Positions 37,053 to 51,232 of a stretch of 64,000 nt of DNA are shown piece after piece. The stretch's first letter is position 1. Every line of letters starts with the position of its first letter. The notes under the pieces are model-generated. The model was not told the origin of the DNA and made no database searches. It saw only the letters and a program-made list of their open reading frames with translations. The stretch is taken from positions 7,876,001-7,940,000 of the forward strand of contig NC_079880.1 of assembly GCF_029227915.1 (NCBI RefSeq), given 5' to 3'. The position numbers were made by a program, and so were the translations under genes. Origin of the DNA: Hydractinia symbiolongicarpus. Its lineage: Eukaryota > Cnidaria > Hydrozoa > Anthoathecata > Hydractiniidae.

Positions 37053-38308
37053 TCACTTAAGTCCCACAGTCAATCGTTTCACTGTTAAAAGCGATGCAAC
37101 CTAGTAATATCAGAAAAATGTCGCTAAATAGATGTTGGTACGAATATGTGCCGCAGCCGTTGTAACTCAAAGGGACTGATACCGTTAGAAACTCAATGAA
37201 ATATAGTTTTTGGAATTGTTCCTACTTCTATAGCCCGCGCTAACGGCCAGGATTGGTCCCACAGTAAAAAATAGCTTATTTATCTACATTTTTAAATGAA
37301 GCGCTACCACAGCGCTCAGTGTAATTGCTAAGTTCTAGCAATCATGTCAAAGTAAGACGAATGTTATTTCTTGAAGTCCAATTGGCTCATCATTCACATT
37401 TATAACGTCAAAGTCCAAAATCGGTTTAATTAAGTCCCACAGTCAATCGTTTCAGTGTTAAAAGCGATGCAAGCTAGTAGTATCAGAAAAATATCGCTAG
37501 ACACATGTTGTACCAATATGTGATGCAACAGTTGTAACTCAAACGGACTGATATCGTTAGATAGTCAATATAATGTAGTTTTTCAAACGGTCTCTATTTC
37601 TTCAGCACGAGCGAAGGGCTAGGATTGGATCCACGGTTTAAAATGACTTATTTATCTAAGTTTTTTTAAAAAAAACGCTATCACAGCGCCCAGTATAATC
37701 CCAGAGTTACAGCAATCATGTCAAATTAAGAGGAATGTTTTTTCGTGGAGTTCAATTGGCTCATTTATCACAGTTATAAGGTCAAAGTCCAAAATCAGTT
37801 TAAATCAGACCCACAGTTAATCGTTTCACTGTTAAAAGCTATGCAGCCTAGTAACATCGGAAAAATATCGCTAAATACATGTTGGCAAGATATGTGACGC
37901 AACTGTTGTAACTCAAACGGAATGATACCGCTAGAAAGTCAATGAAATGCACTTTTTGAAAATGTCTCTATTGCTTCAGCGCGAGCTAACGGGAAGGATT
38001 GGTCCCACGGTAAAAAAATGACTTGTTTATCTATATTTTTAAATGAAGCGCTTCCACAGTCCGCAGTGTAATCGTTGAGTTCCATAATCATGTAAAATTA
38101 AGAAGAATGTTATTTCTTGCAGTCCAATTGTCTCATTTGTCACATTTATAAGTTCAAAGTCAAAAATCAGCTCAATTAAGTCGCCCAATCAATCGTTTCA
38201 CTGTTAAAAGCGATGCAACCTAGTAATATTAGAAAAATATCACTAAATACATATTGGTACGAATATGTGACGCAACCGTTGTTACTCAAAGGGACTGATA
38301 CCGTTAGA
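37053..38308 (+). repeat. Satellite block duplicated ~2603 bp, copy 2
   Basis: This is the second copy of 34450-35705. It differs by small changes, such as ctaagtttttttaaaaaaaacgc near 37656 in place of ctaagtttttaaataaagcg. Homology ends at about 38308, where copy 2 runs into ctctacttcttctgcgcccg and copy 1 continues as atgttcctatttcttcagcc. Confidence 0.75.
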
Positions 38309-38919
38309 AAGTCAATGAAATGTAGTTTTTGAAACTGTCTCTACTTCTTCTGCGCCCGCAAGCGGCTAGGATTGGTCCCACAGTACAAAATGACTTATTT
38401 ATCTAAAGCTTAAATAAAGCGCTATCACAGCGAGCAGTGTAATCGCTGAGTTTTTGCAATCATGGTAAAGTAAGACGAATGTTATTTCTTGGAATCCAAT
38501 TGACTCCATTATCACATTTATAAGGTCAAAGTCCAACATCGGTTCAATTAAATCCCGCAGTCAATCGTTTCACTGTTAAAAGCGATGCAACCTAGTAATA
38601 TCAGAAAATATCGCTAAATAGATGTTGGTCCGAATATGTTACGCAACTGTTGTACCTCAAACGGACTAATACCGTTAGAAACTCAATGAAATATAGTTCT
38701 TGAAAATGTTTCTATTTCTTCAGCGCGCGCTAACGGCTACGATTGGACCCTCAGTACAAAAAGACTTATTTATCTGAATGCTTAAATAGAGCGCTACAAC
38801 AAAGTCCAGCGTAATTGCTCACTTCCAGCAATCATTTCAAATTAAGAAGAAGGATAATTCTTGGTCTCCAGTTGTCTCATTTATCACATCTATAAGGTCA
38901 CAGTCCGAAATCAGTTCAA

Positions 38920-41425
38920 TTAAGTCCCACAGTCATTTGTTTCACTGTTAAAAGCGATGCAACCTAGTAATATCAGAAAAATGTCGCTAAATAGATGTTG
39001 GTACGAATATGTGACGCAGCCGTTGTAACTCAAAGGGACTGATACCGTTAGAAACTCAATGAAATATAGTTTTTGGAATTGTTCCTACTTCTATAGCCCG
39101 CGCTAACGGCCAGGATTGGTCCCACAGTAAAAAAAAGCTTATTTATCTACATTTTTAAATGAAGCGCTACCACAGCGCCCAGTGTAATTGCTCACGTCCG
39201 GCAATCATTTCAAATTAAGAAGAACGTTATTTCTTGGAGTCCAGTTGTCTCATTTATCACATCTATAAGGTCACAGTCCAAAATCAGTTCAATTAATTGC
39301 CACAGTCAATCGTTTCACTGTTGTGTCATTTATCACATTTATAAGGTCAAAGTCTAAAATCAGTTCAATTAAGTCCCACAGTCAATCGTTTCACTGTTAA
39401 AAGCGATGCAACCTAATAATACCAGAAAAATATCGCTAAATACATATTGGTACAAATATGTTACGCAACTGTTGTAACTCAAAGGGACTGATACCGTTAG
39501 AAACTCAATGAAATGTAGTTCTTGAAAATGTCTCTATTTCTTCAGTGCGCGCTAACGGATACGACTTGTCCCACAGTACAAAATGACTTATTTATCTAAG
39601 TGTTTAAATAAAGCGCTACCACAGCGCCCAGTGTAATTGCTCACGTCCGGCAATCATTTCAAATTAAGAAGAACGTTATTTGTTGGAGTCCAGTTGTCTC
39701 ATTTATCAAATCTATAAGGTCACAGTCCAAAATCAGTTCAATTAATTGCCACAGTTATTCGTTTCACTGTTGTGTCATTTATCACATTTAAAAGGTCAAA
39801 GTCTAAAATCAGTTCAATTAAGTCCCACAGTCAATCGTTTCACTGTTAAAAGCGATGTAACCTAGTAATATCACAAAAATATCGCTAAATACATATTGGT
39901 ACGAGTATGTTACGCAACTGTTGTAACTCAAAGGGACTGAAAGCGTTAGAAACTCAATGAAATCTAGTTATTGAAACTGTCTCTATTTCTTCAGTGCGCG
40001 CTAACGACTACGATTGGTCCCACAGTAGAAAATGACTTATCTATCCAAATTTTTAAATAAAGCTCCACCACAGCGCTCAGTGTAATTGCTCAGTTCCAGC
40101 AATCATTTCAAATTAAAAAGAACGTTATTTCTTGGAGTCCAGTTGTGTCATTTATCACATCTATAAGGTCACAGTCCAAAACCAGTTCAACTAATTGCCA
40201 CAGTCAATTGTTTCACTGTTAAAAGCGATCCAACCTAGTAATATTAGAAAAATATCTCTAAGTACATATTGGTACGAATATGTGACGCAACCCTTGTACC
40301 TCAAACTGACTGATACCGTTAGAAAGTCAATGAAATGTAGTTTTTGAAACAGTGTCTATTTCTTCAGCGTGAGCTAACGGCTAGGATTGGTCCCACATTA
40401 AAAAGTGGGTTATTTATATACATTTTTAAATAAAGCGCTACCACAGCGACCAGTGTAATCGCTGAGTTTTAGCAATCATGGCAAAGTAAGACGAATGTTA
40501 TTTCTTGGAGTCCAATTGACTCCATTATCACATTTATGAGGTCAAAGTCCAACATCGGTTCAATTAAGTCCCACAGTCAATCGTTTCACTGTTAAAAGCG
40601 ATGTAACCTAGTAATATCAGAAAAATGTCGTTAAATAGATGTTGGTACGAATATGTGACGCAGCCGTTGTAACTCAAAGGGACTGATACCGTTAGAAACT
40701 CAATGAAATATAGTTTTTGGAATTGTTCCTACTTCTATAGCCCGCGCTAACGGCCAGGATTGGTCCCACAGTAAAAAAAAGCTTATTTATCTACATTTTT
40801 AAATGAAGCGCTACCACAGCGCCCAGTGTAATTGCTCACGTCCGGCAATCATTTCAAATTAAGAAGAACGTTATTTCTTGGAGTCCAGTTGTCTCATTTA
40901 TCACATCTATAAGGTCACAGTCCAAAATCAGTTCAATTAATTGCCACAGTCAATTGTTTCACTGTTGTGTCATTTATCACATTTATAAGGTCAAAGTCTA
41001 AAATCAGTTCAATTAAGTCCCACAGTCAATCGTTTCACTGTTAAAAGCGATGCAACCTAATAATATCAGAAAAATATCGCTAAATACATATTGGTACAAA
41101 TATGTTACGCAACTGTTGTAACTCAAAGGGACTGATACCGTTAGAAACTCAATGAAATGTAGTTCTTGAAAATGTCTCTATTTCTTCAGTGCGCGCTAAC
41201 GGATACGACTTGTCCCACAGTACAAAATGACTTATTTATCTAGGTGTTTAAATAAAGCGCTACCACAGCGCCCAGTGTAATTGCTCACGTCCGGCAATCA
41301 TTTCAAATTAAGAAGAACGTTATTTGTTGGAGTCCAGTTGTCTCATTTATTAAATCTATAAGGTCACAGTCCAAAATCAGTTCAATTAATTGCCACAGTT
41401 AATCGTTTCACTGTTGTGTCATTTA
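38920..41425 (+). repeat. Tandem duplication of a 1644-bp block
   Basis: Copy one is 38920-40563 and copy two is 40564 to about 41425 (partial). Shared rare markers are the run cccacagtaaaaaaaagc, ctcacgtccggcaatc, acggatacgacttgtcccac, and ttgttggagtccagttgtc, each repeated 1644 bp apart. Each copy holds a 449-bp monomer. The second copy diverges where catttatcacatttaaaagg becomes catttatgacatttataagg. Confidence 0.8.
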
Positions 41426-42477
41426 TGACATTTATAAGGTCAAAGTCCACAATCAATTCAAATAACTCCAACAGTCAATCGTTTCACTGTTAAAAGCGAT
41501 GCAACCCAGTAATATGAGAAAAATATCGCTAAATACATATTGGTACGAATATGTTTCGCAACTGTTGTACCTCAAACGGACTGATACCGTTAGAAAGTCA
41601 ATGAAATGTAGTTTTTGAAACTGTCTCTATTTCTTCAGTGCGCGCTAACGACTACGATTGGTCCCACAGTACAAAATGACATATCTATCTACATTTTTAA
41701 ATAAAGCGCTACCACAGCGCTCAGTGTAATTGCTCAGTTCCAGCAATCATTTCAAATTAAGAAGAACGTTATCTCTTGGAGTCCAGTTGTTTCATTTATC
41801 ACATCTATAAGGTCACAGTCCGAAATCAGTTAAATTAAATCCCACAGTCAATCGTTTGACTGTTGTGTCATTTATCACATTTATAAGGTCAAAGTCCACA
41901 ATCAGTTCAAAAAAGTCCAACAGTCAATCGCTTTAATGTTAAAAGCGATGCAACCTAGTATTATGAGAAAAGTATCGCTAAATACATATTGGTACGAATA
42001 TGTTACGCAACTGTTGTACCTCAAGCGGACTGATACCGTTAGAAAGTCAATGAAATGTAGTTTTTGAAACTGTCTCTACATCTTCAGCGCGCGCTAACGG
42101 ATACGATTGGTCCCATAGTACAAAAGGAGTTATTTATCTAAATGTTTAAATAAAGCGCTACCACAGCGCCCAGTGTATTCGTTGAGTTCAAGCAATCATT
42201 TCAAATTAAGAAGAATGTTATTTCTTGGAGTCCAATTGTCTCACTTATTACATTTATAAGGTCAAAGTCTAAATTCAGTTCAATTAAGTCCCACAATCAA
42301 TCGTTTCACTGTTAAAAACGATGCAACCTAGTAATGTCAGAAACATATGGCTAAATGCATGTTGGTACGAATTTGTGACGCAACCGTTGTACCCCAAACG
42401 GACGGATTCTGTGAGAAACTCAATGAAATGTAGTTTTTGAAACTGTCTCTATTTCTTCAGCGCGCGCTAACGGCTGG

Positions 42478-42750
42478 GATTGGTCCCACAGTAAAAATTG
42501 ACTTATTTATCTAAATTTTTAAATCAAGTGATGCCACAGCGCACAATGTAATCGCTGAGTTCCAGCAATATAATCGTTTCCCTGTTAAAAGCTACGCAAC
42601 CTAGTAATATCGGAAACAAATCTCTAAATACATGTTGGTACGAATCCTTGACGCAACCGTTGTAACTCAAACGGATTGATACCGTTAGAAAGTCAATGAA
42701 ACGTAGCTTTTGAAACTGTCTCTATTTCTTCAGCGCGCGATAACAGCTAG
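42478..42750 (+). repeat. 273-bp satellite monomer with ~100-bp deletion
   Basis: The anchors at 42478 and 42751 are only 273 bp apart. At about 42562-42575 ttccagcaat joins directly to ataatcgtttccctg, skipping the atgtcaaattaag through agtcccacag segment. I did not see this junction again in the window, so it does not seem to have been amplified. Confidence 0.78.
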
Positions 42751-44094
42751 GGTTGGTCCCACAGTAAAAAACGACTTACTTATCTACATTTTTAAATAAA
42801 GCGCTACCAGAGCGACCAGTGTAATCGTTGAGTTCAAGCAATCATGTCAAATTAAGAAGAATAGTATTTCTTGGAGTTCAATTGTCTCATTTATCACATT
42901 CATAATGTCAAAGTCCAAGGCAGTTCAATTAAGTGCCACAGTGAATCGTTTCACTGTTAAAAGCGATGCAACCTAGTAATATCGGAATAATATCGGTTAA
43001 TTCATGTTGGTGCGAATATGTGACGCAACCGTTGTTACTCAAACGGATTGAGACCGCTAGAAAGTCAATGAAATTTAGTTTTTGAAAATATCTCTGTTTT
43101 TTCAGCGCGATCTAACAGCAAGGACTGGTACCACGGTAAAAAAATGACTCATTTATCCACATTTTTAAATAAAGCGCTACCACAGCTCCTAGTGTAATCG
43201 CTGAGTTCCACCAATCATGTCAAGTTAAGAAGAATGTTATTTCTTGGAGTCCAATTGTCTCACTTATCACATTTATAAGGTCAAAGTCTAAAATCAGTTC
43301 AATTAAGTCCCACAAGCAATCGTTTCACTGTTAAAAGCGATTCAACCTAGTAATGTGAGAAAAATATGGCTAAATGCATGTTGGTACGAATATGTGACGC
43401 AACCGTTGTACCCCCAACGGACGGATACTCTGAGAAACTCAATGAAATGTAGTTCGTGAAACTGTCTCTATTTCCTCAGCGCGCGCTAACAGCTAGGATT
43501 GGTCCCACAGTAAAAAATGACATACTTATCTACATTTTTAAATAAAGCGCTACCACAGCGCCCAGTGAAATCGTTGAGTTCAAGTAATCATTTCAAATTA
43601 AGAGGAATGTTATTTCTTGTAGTCCAACTGTCTCATTTATCACATTTTTAAGTTCAAAGGCTAAAATCAGTTCAATTAAGTCCCACAGTCAATCGTTTCT
43701 CTGTTAAAAGTGATGAAACCTAGTAACTTCGGGAAACTATCCCTAAATATATGTTGGTACAAATATGTGACGCAATCGTTGTAACTCAAAGGGATTGATA
43801 CCGCTAGAAAGTCAATGAAATGTAATTTTTGATAATATCTCTATTTTTTCAGCGCGCGCTAACTGCTAGGATTGGTCCCACGGTAAAAATGACTCATTTA
43901 TCTGCATTTTTAAACAAAGCCCTACCGCAGCGCCCAGTGTAACTGTTGAGTTCAAGCAATCATGTCAAATTAAGAAGAATAGAATTTTTTGGAGTTCAAT
44001 TGTCTTATTTATCACATTACTAAGGTCAAAGTCCAAAGCAGTTCAATTAAGTCCCACAGTCAATCATTTCACTGTTAAAAGCGATTCAACCTAG

Positions 44095-44125
44095 TAATGT
44101 GAGAAAAATATGTGACGCAACCGTT
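44095..44125 (+). repeat. 26-bp deletion marker in a monomer, copy 1
   Basis: The text gagaaaaatatgtgacgc lacks the 26 bases that normally sit between gagaaaaata and tgtgacgc. The missing stretch is bounded by the direct repeat aatatg, typical of slippage. An identical junction lies at 45930-45960 in the next 1835-bp unit. Confidence 0.8.
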
Positions 44126-45929
44126 GTACCCCCAACGGACGGATACTCTGAAAAACTCAATGAAATGTAGTTTTTGATAATATCTCTATTTTTTCAGCGC
44201 GCGCTAACTTCTAGGATTGGTCCCACGGTGAAAAATGAGTCATTTATCTACATTTTTAAATAAAGCGCTACCGCAGCGCCCAGTGTAATCGTTGAGTTCA
44301 AGCAATCATGTCAAATTAAAAAGAATAGAATTTCTTGGAGTTCAGTTGTCTAATTTATCACATTCATAAGGTCAAAGTCCAAAGCAGTTCAATTAAGTCC
44401 AACAGTCAATCTTTTCACTGTTAAAACCGATGCAACCTAGTAATATCGGAAAAATATCGCTTAATACATGTTGGTGCGAATATGTGACGCAACCGTTGTA
44501 ACTTAAACGGATTGATACCGCTAGAAAGTCAATGAAATACACTTTTTGAAAATGTCTCTATTTCTTCAGCGCGCACTAACAGCTAGGATTTGTGCCACAG
44601 TAAAAAATGACATACTTATCTAAATTTTCCAATAAAAAGCTACCACAGCTCCTAGTGTAATCGCTGAGTTCCACCAATCATGACAAGTTAAGAAGAATGT
44701 TATTTCTTGGAGTCCAATTGTCTCACTTATCACATTTATAAGGTCAAAGTCTAAAATCAGTTCAATTAAGTCCCACAAGCAATCGTTTCACTGTTAAAAG
44801 CGATTCAACCTAGTAATGTGAGAAAAATATGGCTAAATGCATGTTGGTACGAATATGTGACGCAACCGTTGTACCCCCAACGGACGGATACTCTGAGAAA
44901 CTCAATGAAATGTAGTTCGTGAAACTGTCTCTATTTCCTCAGCGCGCGCTAACAGCTAGGATTGGGCCCACAGTAAAAAATGACTTACTTATCTACATTT
45001 TTAAATAAAGCGCTACCACGGCGCCCAGTGTAATCGTTGAGTTCAAGTAATCATTTCAAATTAAGAGGAATGTTACTTCTTGTAGTCCAACTGTCTCATT
45101 TATCACATTTTTAAGTTCAAAGGCTAAAATCAGTTCAATTAAGTCCCACAGTCAATCGTTTCACTGTTAAAAGTGATGAAACCTAGTAACTTCGGGAAAC
45201 TATCCCTAAATATATGTTGGTACGAATATGTGACGCAATCGTTGTAACTCAAAGGGATTGATACCACCAGAAAGTCAATGAAATGTAGTTTTTGATAATA
45301 TCTCTATTTCTTCCGCGCGCTAACTGCTAGGATTGGTCCCACGGTAAAAAATGACTCATTTATCCACATTTTTCAATAAAGCGCTACCACAGCGCCCAGT
45401 GAAATCGTTGAGTGCAACTAATCATTTCAAATTAAGAGGAATGTTATTTCTTGTAGTCCAACTGTCTCATTTATCACATTTTTAAGTTCAAAGGCTAAAA
45501 TCAGTTCAATTAAGTCCCACAGTCAATCGTTTCTCTGTTAAAAGTGATGAAACCTAGTAACTTCGGGAAACTATCCCTAAATATATGTTGGTACAAATAT
45601 GTGACGCAATCGTTGTAACTCAAAGGGATTGATACCGCTAGAAAGTCAATGAAATGTAGTTTTTGATAATATCTCTATTTTTTCAGCGCGCGCTAACTGC
45701 TAGGATTGGTCCCACGGTAAAAATGACTCATTTATCTGCATTTTTAAACAAAGCCCTACTGCAGCGCCCAGTGTAACTGTTGAGTTCAAGCAATCATGTC
45801 AAATTAAGAAGAATAGAATTTTTTTGGAGTTCAATTGTCTCATTTATCACATTACTAAGGTCAAAGTCCAAAGCAGTTCAATTAAGTCCCACAGTCAATC
45901 ATTTCACTGTTAAAAGCGATTCAACCTAG

Positions 45930-45960
45930 TAATGTGAGAAAAATATGTGACGCAACCGTT
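45930..45960 (+). repeat. 26-bp deletion marker in a monomer, copy 2
   Basis: This is the same junction as at 44095-44125, carried along by duplication of the 1835-bp block and not formed a second time. Confidence 0.8.
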
Positions 45961-48900
45961 GTACCCCCAACGGACGGATACTCTGAAAAACTCAATGAAA
46001 TGTAGCTTTTGATAATATCTCTATTTTTTCAGCGCGCGCTAACTGCTAGGATTGGTCCCACGGTGAAAAATGACTCACTTATCTACATTTTTAAATAAAG
46101 CGCTACCGCAGCGCCCAGTGTAATCGTTGAGTTCAAGCAATCATGTCAAATTAAAAAGAATAGAATTTCTTGGAGTTCAGTTGTCTAATTTATCACATTC
46201 ATAAGGTCAAAGTCCAAAGCAGTTCAATTAAGTCCCACAGTCAATCTTTTCACTGTTAAAACCGATGCAACCTAGTAATATCGGAAAAATATCGCTTAAT
46301 ACATGTTGGTGCGAATATGTGACGCAACCGTTGTAACTTAAACGGATTGATACCGCTAGAAAGTCAATGAAATACACTTTTTGAAAATGTCTCTATTTCT
46401 TCAGCGCGCACTAACAGCTAGGATTTGTGCCACAGTAAAAAATGACATACTTATCTAAATTTTCCAATAAAAAGCTACCACAGCTCCTAGTGTAATCGCT
46501 GAGTTCCACCAATCATGTCAAGTTAAGAAGAATGTTATTTCTTGGAGTCCAATTGTCTCACTTATCACATTTATAAGGTCAAAGTCTAAAATCAGTTCAA
46601 TTAAGTCCCACAAGCAATCGTTTCACTGTTAAAAGCGATTCAACCTAATAATGTGAGAAAAATATGGCTAAATGCATGTTGGTACGAATATGTGAAGCAA
46701 CCGTTGTACCCCCAACGGACGGATTCTCTGAGAAACTCAATAAAATGTAGTTTTTGAAACTGTCTCTATTTCCTCAGCGCGCGCTAACAGCTAGGATTGG
46801 TCCCACAGTAAAAAATGACTTACTTATCTACATTTTCAAATAAAGCGCTACCACAGCGCCCAGTGTAATCGTTGAGTTCAAGTATTCATTTCAAAGTAAG
46901 AGGAATGTTACTTCTTGTAGTCCAACTGTCTCATTTATCACATTTTTAAGTTCAAAGGCTAAAATCAGTTCAATTAAGTCCCACAGTCAATCGTTTCACT
47001 GTTAAAAGTGATGAAACCTAGTAACTTCGGGAAACTATTCCTAAATATATGTTGGTACGAATATGTGACGCAATCGTTGTAACTCAAAGGGATTGATACC
47101 GCTAGAAAGTCAATGAAATGTAGTTTTTGATAATATCTCTATTTCTTCAGCGCGCGCTAACTGCTAGGATTGGTCCCACGGTAAAAAATGACTCATTTAT
47201 CTACATTTTTAAATAAAGCCCTACCGCAGCGCCCAGTGTAATTGTTGAGTTCAAGCAATCATGTCAAATTAAGAGGAATGTTATTTCTTGGACTCCAACT
47301 GTCTCATTTATCACATTAATAAGGTCAAAGTCCAAAGCAGTTCAATTAAGTCCCACAGTCAATCATTTCACTGTTAAAAGCGATTCAACCTAATAATGTG
47401 AGAAAAATATGGCTAAATGCATGTTGGTACGAATATGTGAAGCAACCGTTGTACCCCCAACGGACGGATTCTCTGAGAAACTCAATGAAATGTAGTTTTT
47501 GAAACTGTCTCTATTTCCTCAGCGCGCGCTAACAGCTAGGATTGGTCCCACAGTAAAAAATGACTTACTTATCTACATTTTCAAATAAAGCGCTACCACA
47601 GAGCCCAGTGTAATCGTTGAGTTCAAGTATTCATTTCAAAGTAAGAGGAATGTTACTTCTTGTAGTCCAACTGTCTCATTTATCACATTTTTAAGTTCAA
47701 AGGCTAAAATCAGTTCAATAAAGTCCCACAGTCAATCGTTTCACTGTTAAAAGTGATGAAACCTAGTAATTTCGGGAAACTATTCCTAAATATATGTTGG
47801 TACGAATATGTGACGCAATCGTTGTAACTTAAAGGGATTGATACCGCTAGAAAGTCAATGAAATGTAGTTTTTGAGAATATCTCTATTTCTTCAGCGCGC
47901 GCTAACTGCTAGGATTGGTCCCACGGTGAAAAATGACTCATTTATCTACATTTTTAAATAAAGCGCTACCGCAGCGTCCAGTGTAATCGTTGAGTTCAAG
48001 CAATGATGTCATATTAAGAAGAATAGAATTTCTTGGAGTTCAATTGTCTCATTTATCACATTCAAAAGGTCAAAGTCCAAAGCAGTTCAATTAAGTCCCA
48101 CAGTCAATCTTTTCACTGTTAAAACCGATGCAACCTAGTAATATCGGAAAAATATCGCTGAATACATGTTGGTGCGAATATGTGACGCAACCGTTGTAAC
48201 TCAAACGGATTGATACCGCTAGAAAGTCAATAAAATTTAGTTTTTGAAAATATCTCTGTTTCTTCAGCGCGAGCTAACGGCTAGGATTGGTCCCACAGTA
48301 AAGAATGACTTACTTATCTACATTTTTTAATAAAGAGCTCTCACAGCGCCCAGTGTAATCGTTCAGTTTAAGCAATCATGTCAAATTAAGAAGAATGTTA
48401 TTTCTTGGAGTCCAACTGTCTCATTTATCACATTTATAAGTTCAAAGGCTAAAATCAGTTCAATTAAGTCCCACAGTCAATCGTTTCTCTGTTAAAAGTG
48501 ATGAAACCTAGTAACTTCGGGAAACTATCCCTAAGTATATGTTGGAACGAATATGTGACGCAATCGTTGTAACTCAAAGGGCCTGATACCGCGAGAAAGT
48601 CAATGTAATGTAGTTTTTGATAATATCTCTATTTTTTCAGCCCGCGCTAACTGCTAGGATTGGTCCCACGGTGAAAAATGACTCATTTATCTACATTTTT
48701 AAATAAAGCGCTACCGCAGCGCCCAGTGTAATCGTTGAGTTCAAGCAATCATGTCAAATTAAGAAGAATAGAATTTCTTGGAGTTCAATTGTCTCAATTA
48801 TCACATTCATAAGGTCAAAGTCCAAAGCAGTTCAATTAAGTCCCACAGTCAATCTTTTCACTGTTAAAACCGATGCAACCTAGTAATATCGGAAAAATAT

Positions 48901-50399
48901 CGTTAATACATGTTGGTGCGAATATGTGACGCAACCGTTGTAACTCAAACGGATTGATACGGCTAGAAATTCAATAAAATTTAGTTTTTGAAAATATCTC
49001 TGTTTCTTCAGCGCGAGCTAACTGCTAGGATTGGTCCCACAGTAAAGAATGACTTACTTATTTACATTTTTTAATAAAGAGCTCTCACAGCGCCCAGTGT
49101 AATCGTTCAGTTTAAGCAATCATGTCAAATTAAGAAGAATGTTATTTCTTGGAGTCCAATTGGCTCATTTATCACAGTTATAAGGTCAAAGTCCAAAATT
49201 AGTTCAATTAAGTCCCACAGGCAATTTCACTGTTTCACTGTTAAAAGCGATACAACTAGTAATATCTGAAACAAAGCTCTAAACACATTTTAGTACGAAT
49301 ACTTGACGCTTTCGTTGTTATTCAAACGGATTCATACCGTTAGAAAGTCAATGAAATGTAGTATTTTGAAACTGTCTCTCTTTCTTTAGCGCGCGCTAAC
49401 GGCTAGGATTGGTCCCACAGTAAAAAATGACTTATTTATCTAAATTTTTAAATGAAGCGCTACCACAGCGCCCAGTGTATTCGTTGAGTTCAAGCAATCA
49501 TTTCAAATTAAAAAGAACATTATTACTTGGAGTTCAATTTTCTCATTTATCACATTCATAAGTTCAAATTCCATAGCAGTTCAATTAAGTCCCACAGTCA
49601 ATCGTTTCACTGGTAAAAGTGATGCAACCTAGTAATATCGGAAAAATATCGCTTAATACATGTTGGTATGAACATGTGACGCAACCGTTGTACCTCAAAG
49701 GGAAGAATACTGCTAGAAAGACAATGAAATGTAGTTTTTGAAACGGTCTCTATTTCTTCAGCGCGAGCTAAAAGCTAGGAATGGTCCTACGGAGTAAAAT
49801 GACTCATTTAACTACATTTTTAATTAAAGAGCTATCACAGCGCCCAGTGTAATCCCAGAGTTACAGCAATCATGTCAAATTAAGAGGAATCTTATTTCTT
49901 GGAGCCCAATTAGCTTATTTATCACAGTTATGGGGACAGAGTCTAAAATCAGTTCAATTAAGTCCCACAGTCAATCGTTTGAATGTTGTGTCATTTATCG
50001 CATTTATTAGGTCAAAGTCCAAAATCGGTTCAATTAAGTCCGACAGTCAATCGTTTCACTGTTAAAAGCGATGCAACCTAGTAATATCAGAAAAATATCG
50101 CTAAATAGATGGTGGTGCGAATATGTTACGCAACTGTTGTACCTCAAACTGAGTGCTACCGATAGAAAGTCAATGAAATGTAGTTTTTGAAACTGTCTCT
50201 ACATCTTCAGCGCGCTCTAACGGGTACGATTGGTCCCACAGTACAAAAGGAATTATTTACCTAAATGTTTAAATAAAGCGTTACCACAGCGCCCAGTGTA
50301 ATTGCTCACTTCCAGCAATCATTTCAAATTAAGAAGAACGTTTTTTCTTGGAGTCCAGTTGTCTCATTTATCACATCTATAAGGTCACAGTCCGAAATC

Positions 50400-50455
50400 A
50401 GTTCAATTAAATCCCACAGCAAAAATTAAATCCCACAGTAATATCAGAAAAATAT
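50400..50455 (+). repeat. Rearranged short monomer marker (double ttaaatcccacag)
   Basis: Here ttaaatcccacagc is followed by aaaaattaaatcccacagta and then atatcag, replacing the tcaatcgtttcactgttaaa through acctagta segment. Copies, some slightly altered, lie near 51868, 53785 and 55785. The local duplication of ttaaatcccacag with loss of the neighbouring bases looks like one event that was then amplified with the higher-order repeat. Confidence 0.75.
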
Positions 50456-50583
50456 AGCTAAATAGAGGTTGGTACGAATATGTTACGCAACTGTTTTACC
50501 TCAAACGGACTGATACCGTTAGAAAGTCAATGAAATGTAGCTTTTGAAACTGTCTCTACTTCTTCAGCGCGCGCTAACGGATT

Positions 50584-51232
50584 CGATTGGTCCCATAGTA
50601 CAAAAGGAATTATTTATCTAAATGTTTAAATAAAGCGCTACCACAGCGCCCAGTGTATTCGTTGAGTTCAAGCAATCATTTCAAATTAAGAAGTATGTTA
50701 TTTCTTGGAGTCCAACTGTCTCATTTATCACATTTATAAGTTCAAAAGCTAAAATCAGTTGAATTAAGTCCCACAGTCAATCGTTTCACTGTTAAAAGCG
50801 ATGAAACCTAGTAACTTCGGGAAACTATCCCTAAATATATGTTGGTGCAAATATGTGACGCAATCGTTGTAACTCAAACGGATTGATACCGCTAGAAAGT
50901 CAATGAAATGGAGTTTTTGATAATATCTCTATTTCTTCAGCGCGCGCTAACTGCTAACTAATTAAGAAAAATATTTTTTCTTGGAGTTCAATTGTCTCAT
51001 TTGTCACATTCATAAGGTCAAAGTCCAAAGCAGTTCAATTAAGTCCCACAGTCATTCGTTTTACTGTTAATAGCGATGCAACCTTGTGACAACAGAAACA
51101 TATCGCTAAATACATGTTGGTACCAATATGTGACGCAACAGTTGAAACTCAAACGGACTGATTCCGTTAGATAGTCAATAAAATGCAGTTTTTGAAACGG
51201 TCTCTATTTCTTCAGCGCGAGCTAAAAGCTAG
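50584..51232 (+). repeat. Satellite deletion junction (~97 bp lost)
   Basis: The anchors at 50584 and 51233 are 649 bp apart, against about 746 expected. Near 50950-50965 gcgctaactgcta runs into actaattaagaaaaatattt, so the anchor and hairpin part of the monomer are missing. The join has a short ctaa/ctaact repeat. Confidence 0.7.

Larger units (their letters stand above)
43561..47230 (+). repeat. Tandem duplication of an 1835-bp block
   Basis: Positions 43561-45395 recur at 45396-47230. Markers 1835 bp apart include gagaaaaatatgtgacgc (44101 and 45936), aaaagctaccacagctccta (about 44636 and 46471), and tgatgaaacctagtaacttc. An upstream relative of the same block starts near 43181 and is one monomer shorter (1463 bp between its cacagctcct and the next). 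A 745-bp pair then follows (gaatatgtgaagcaacc at 46686 and 47431). Confidence 0.82.
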
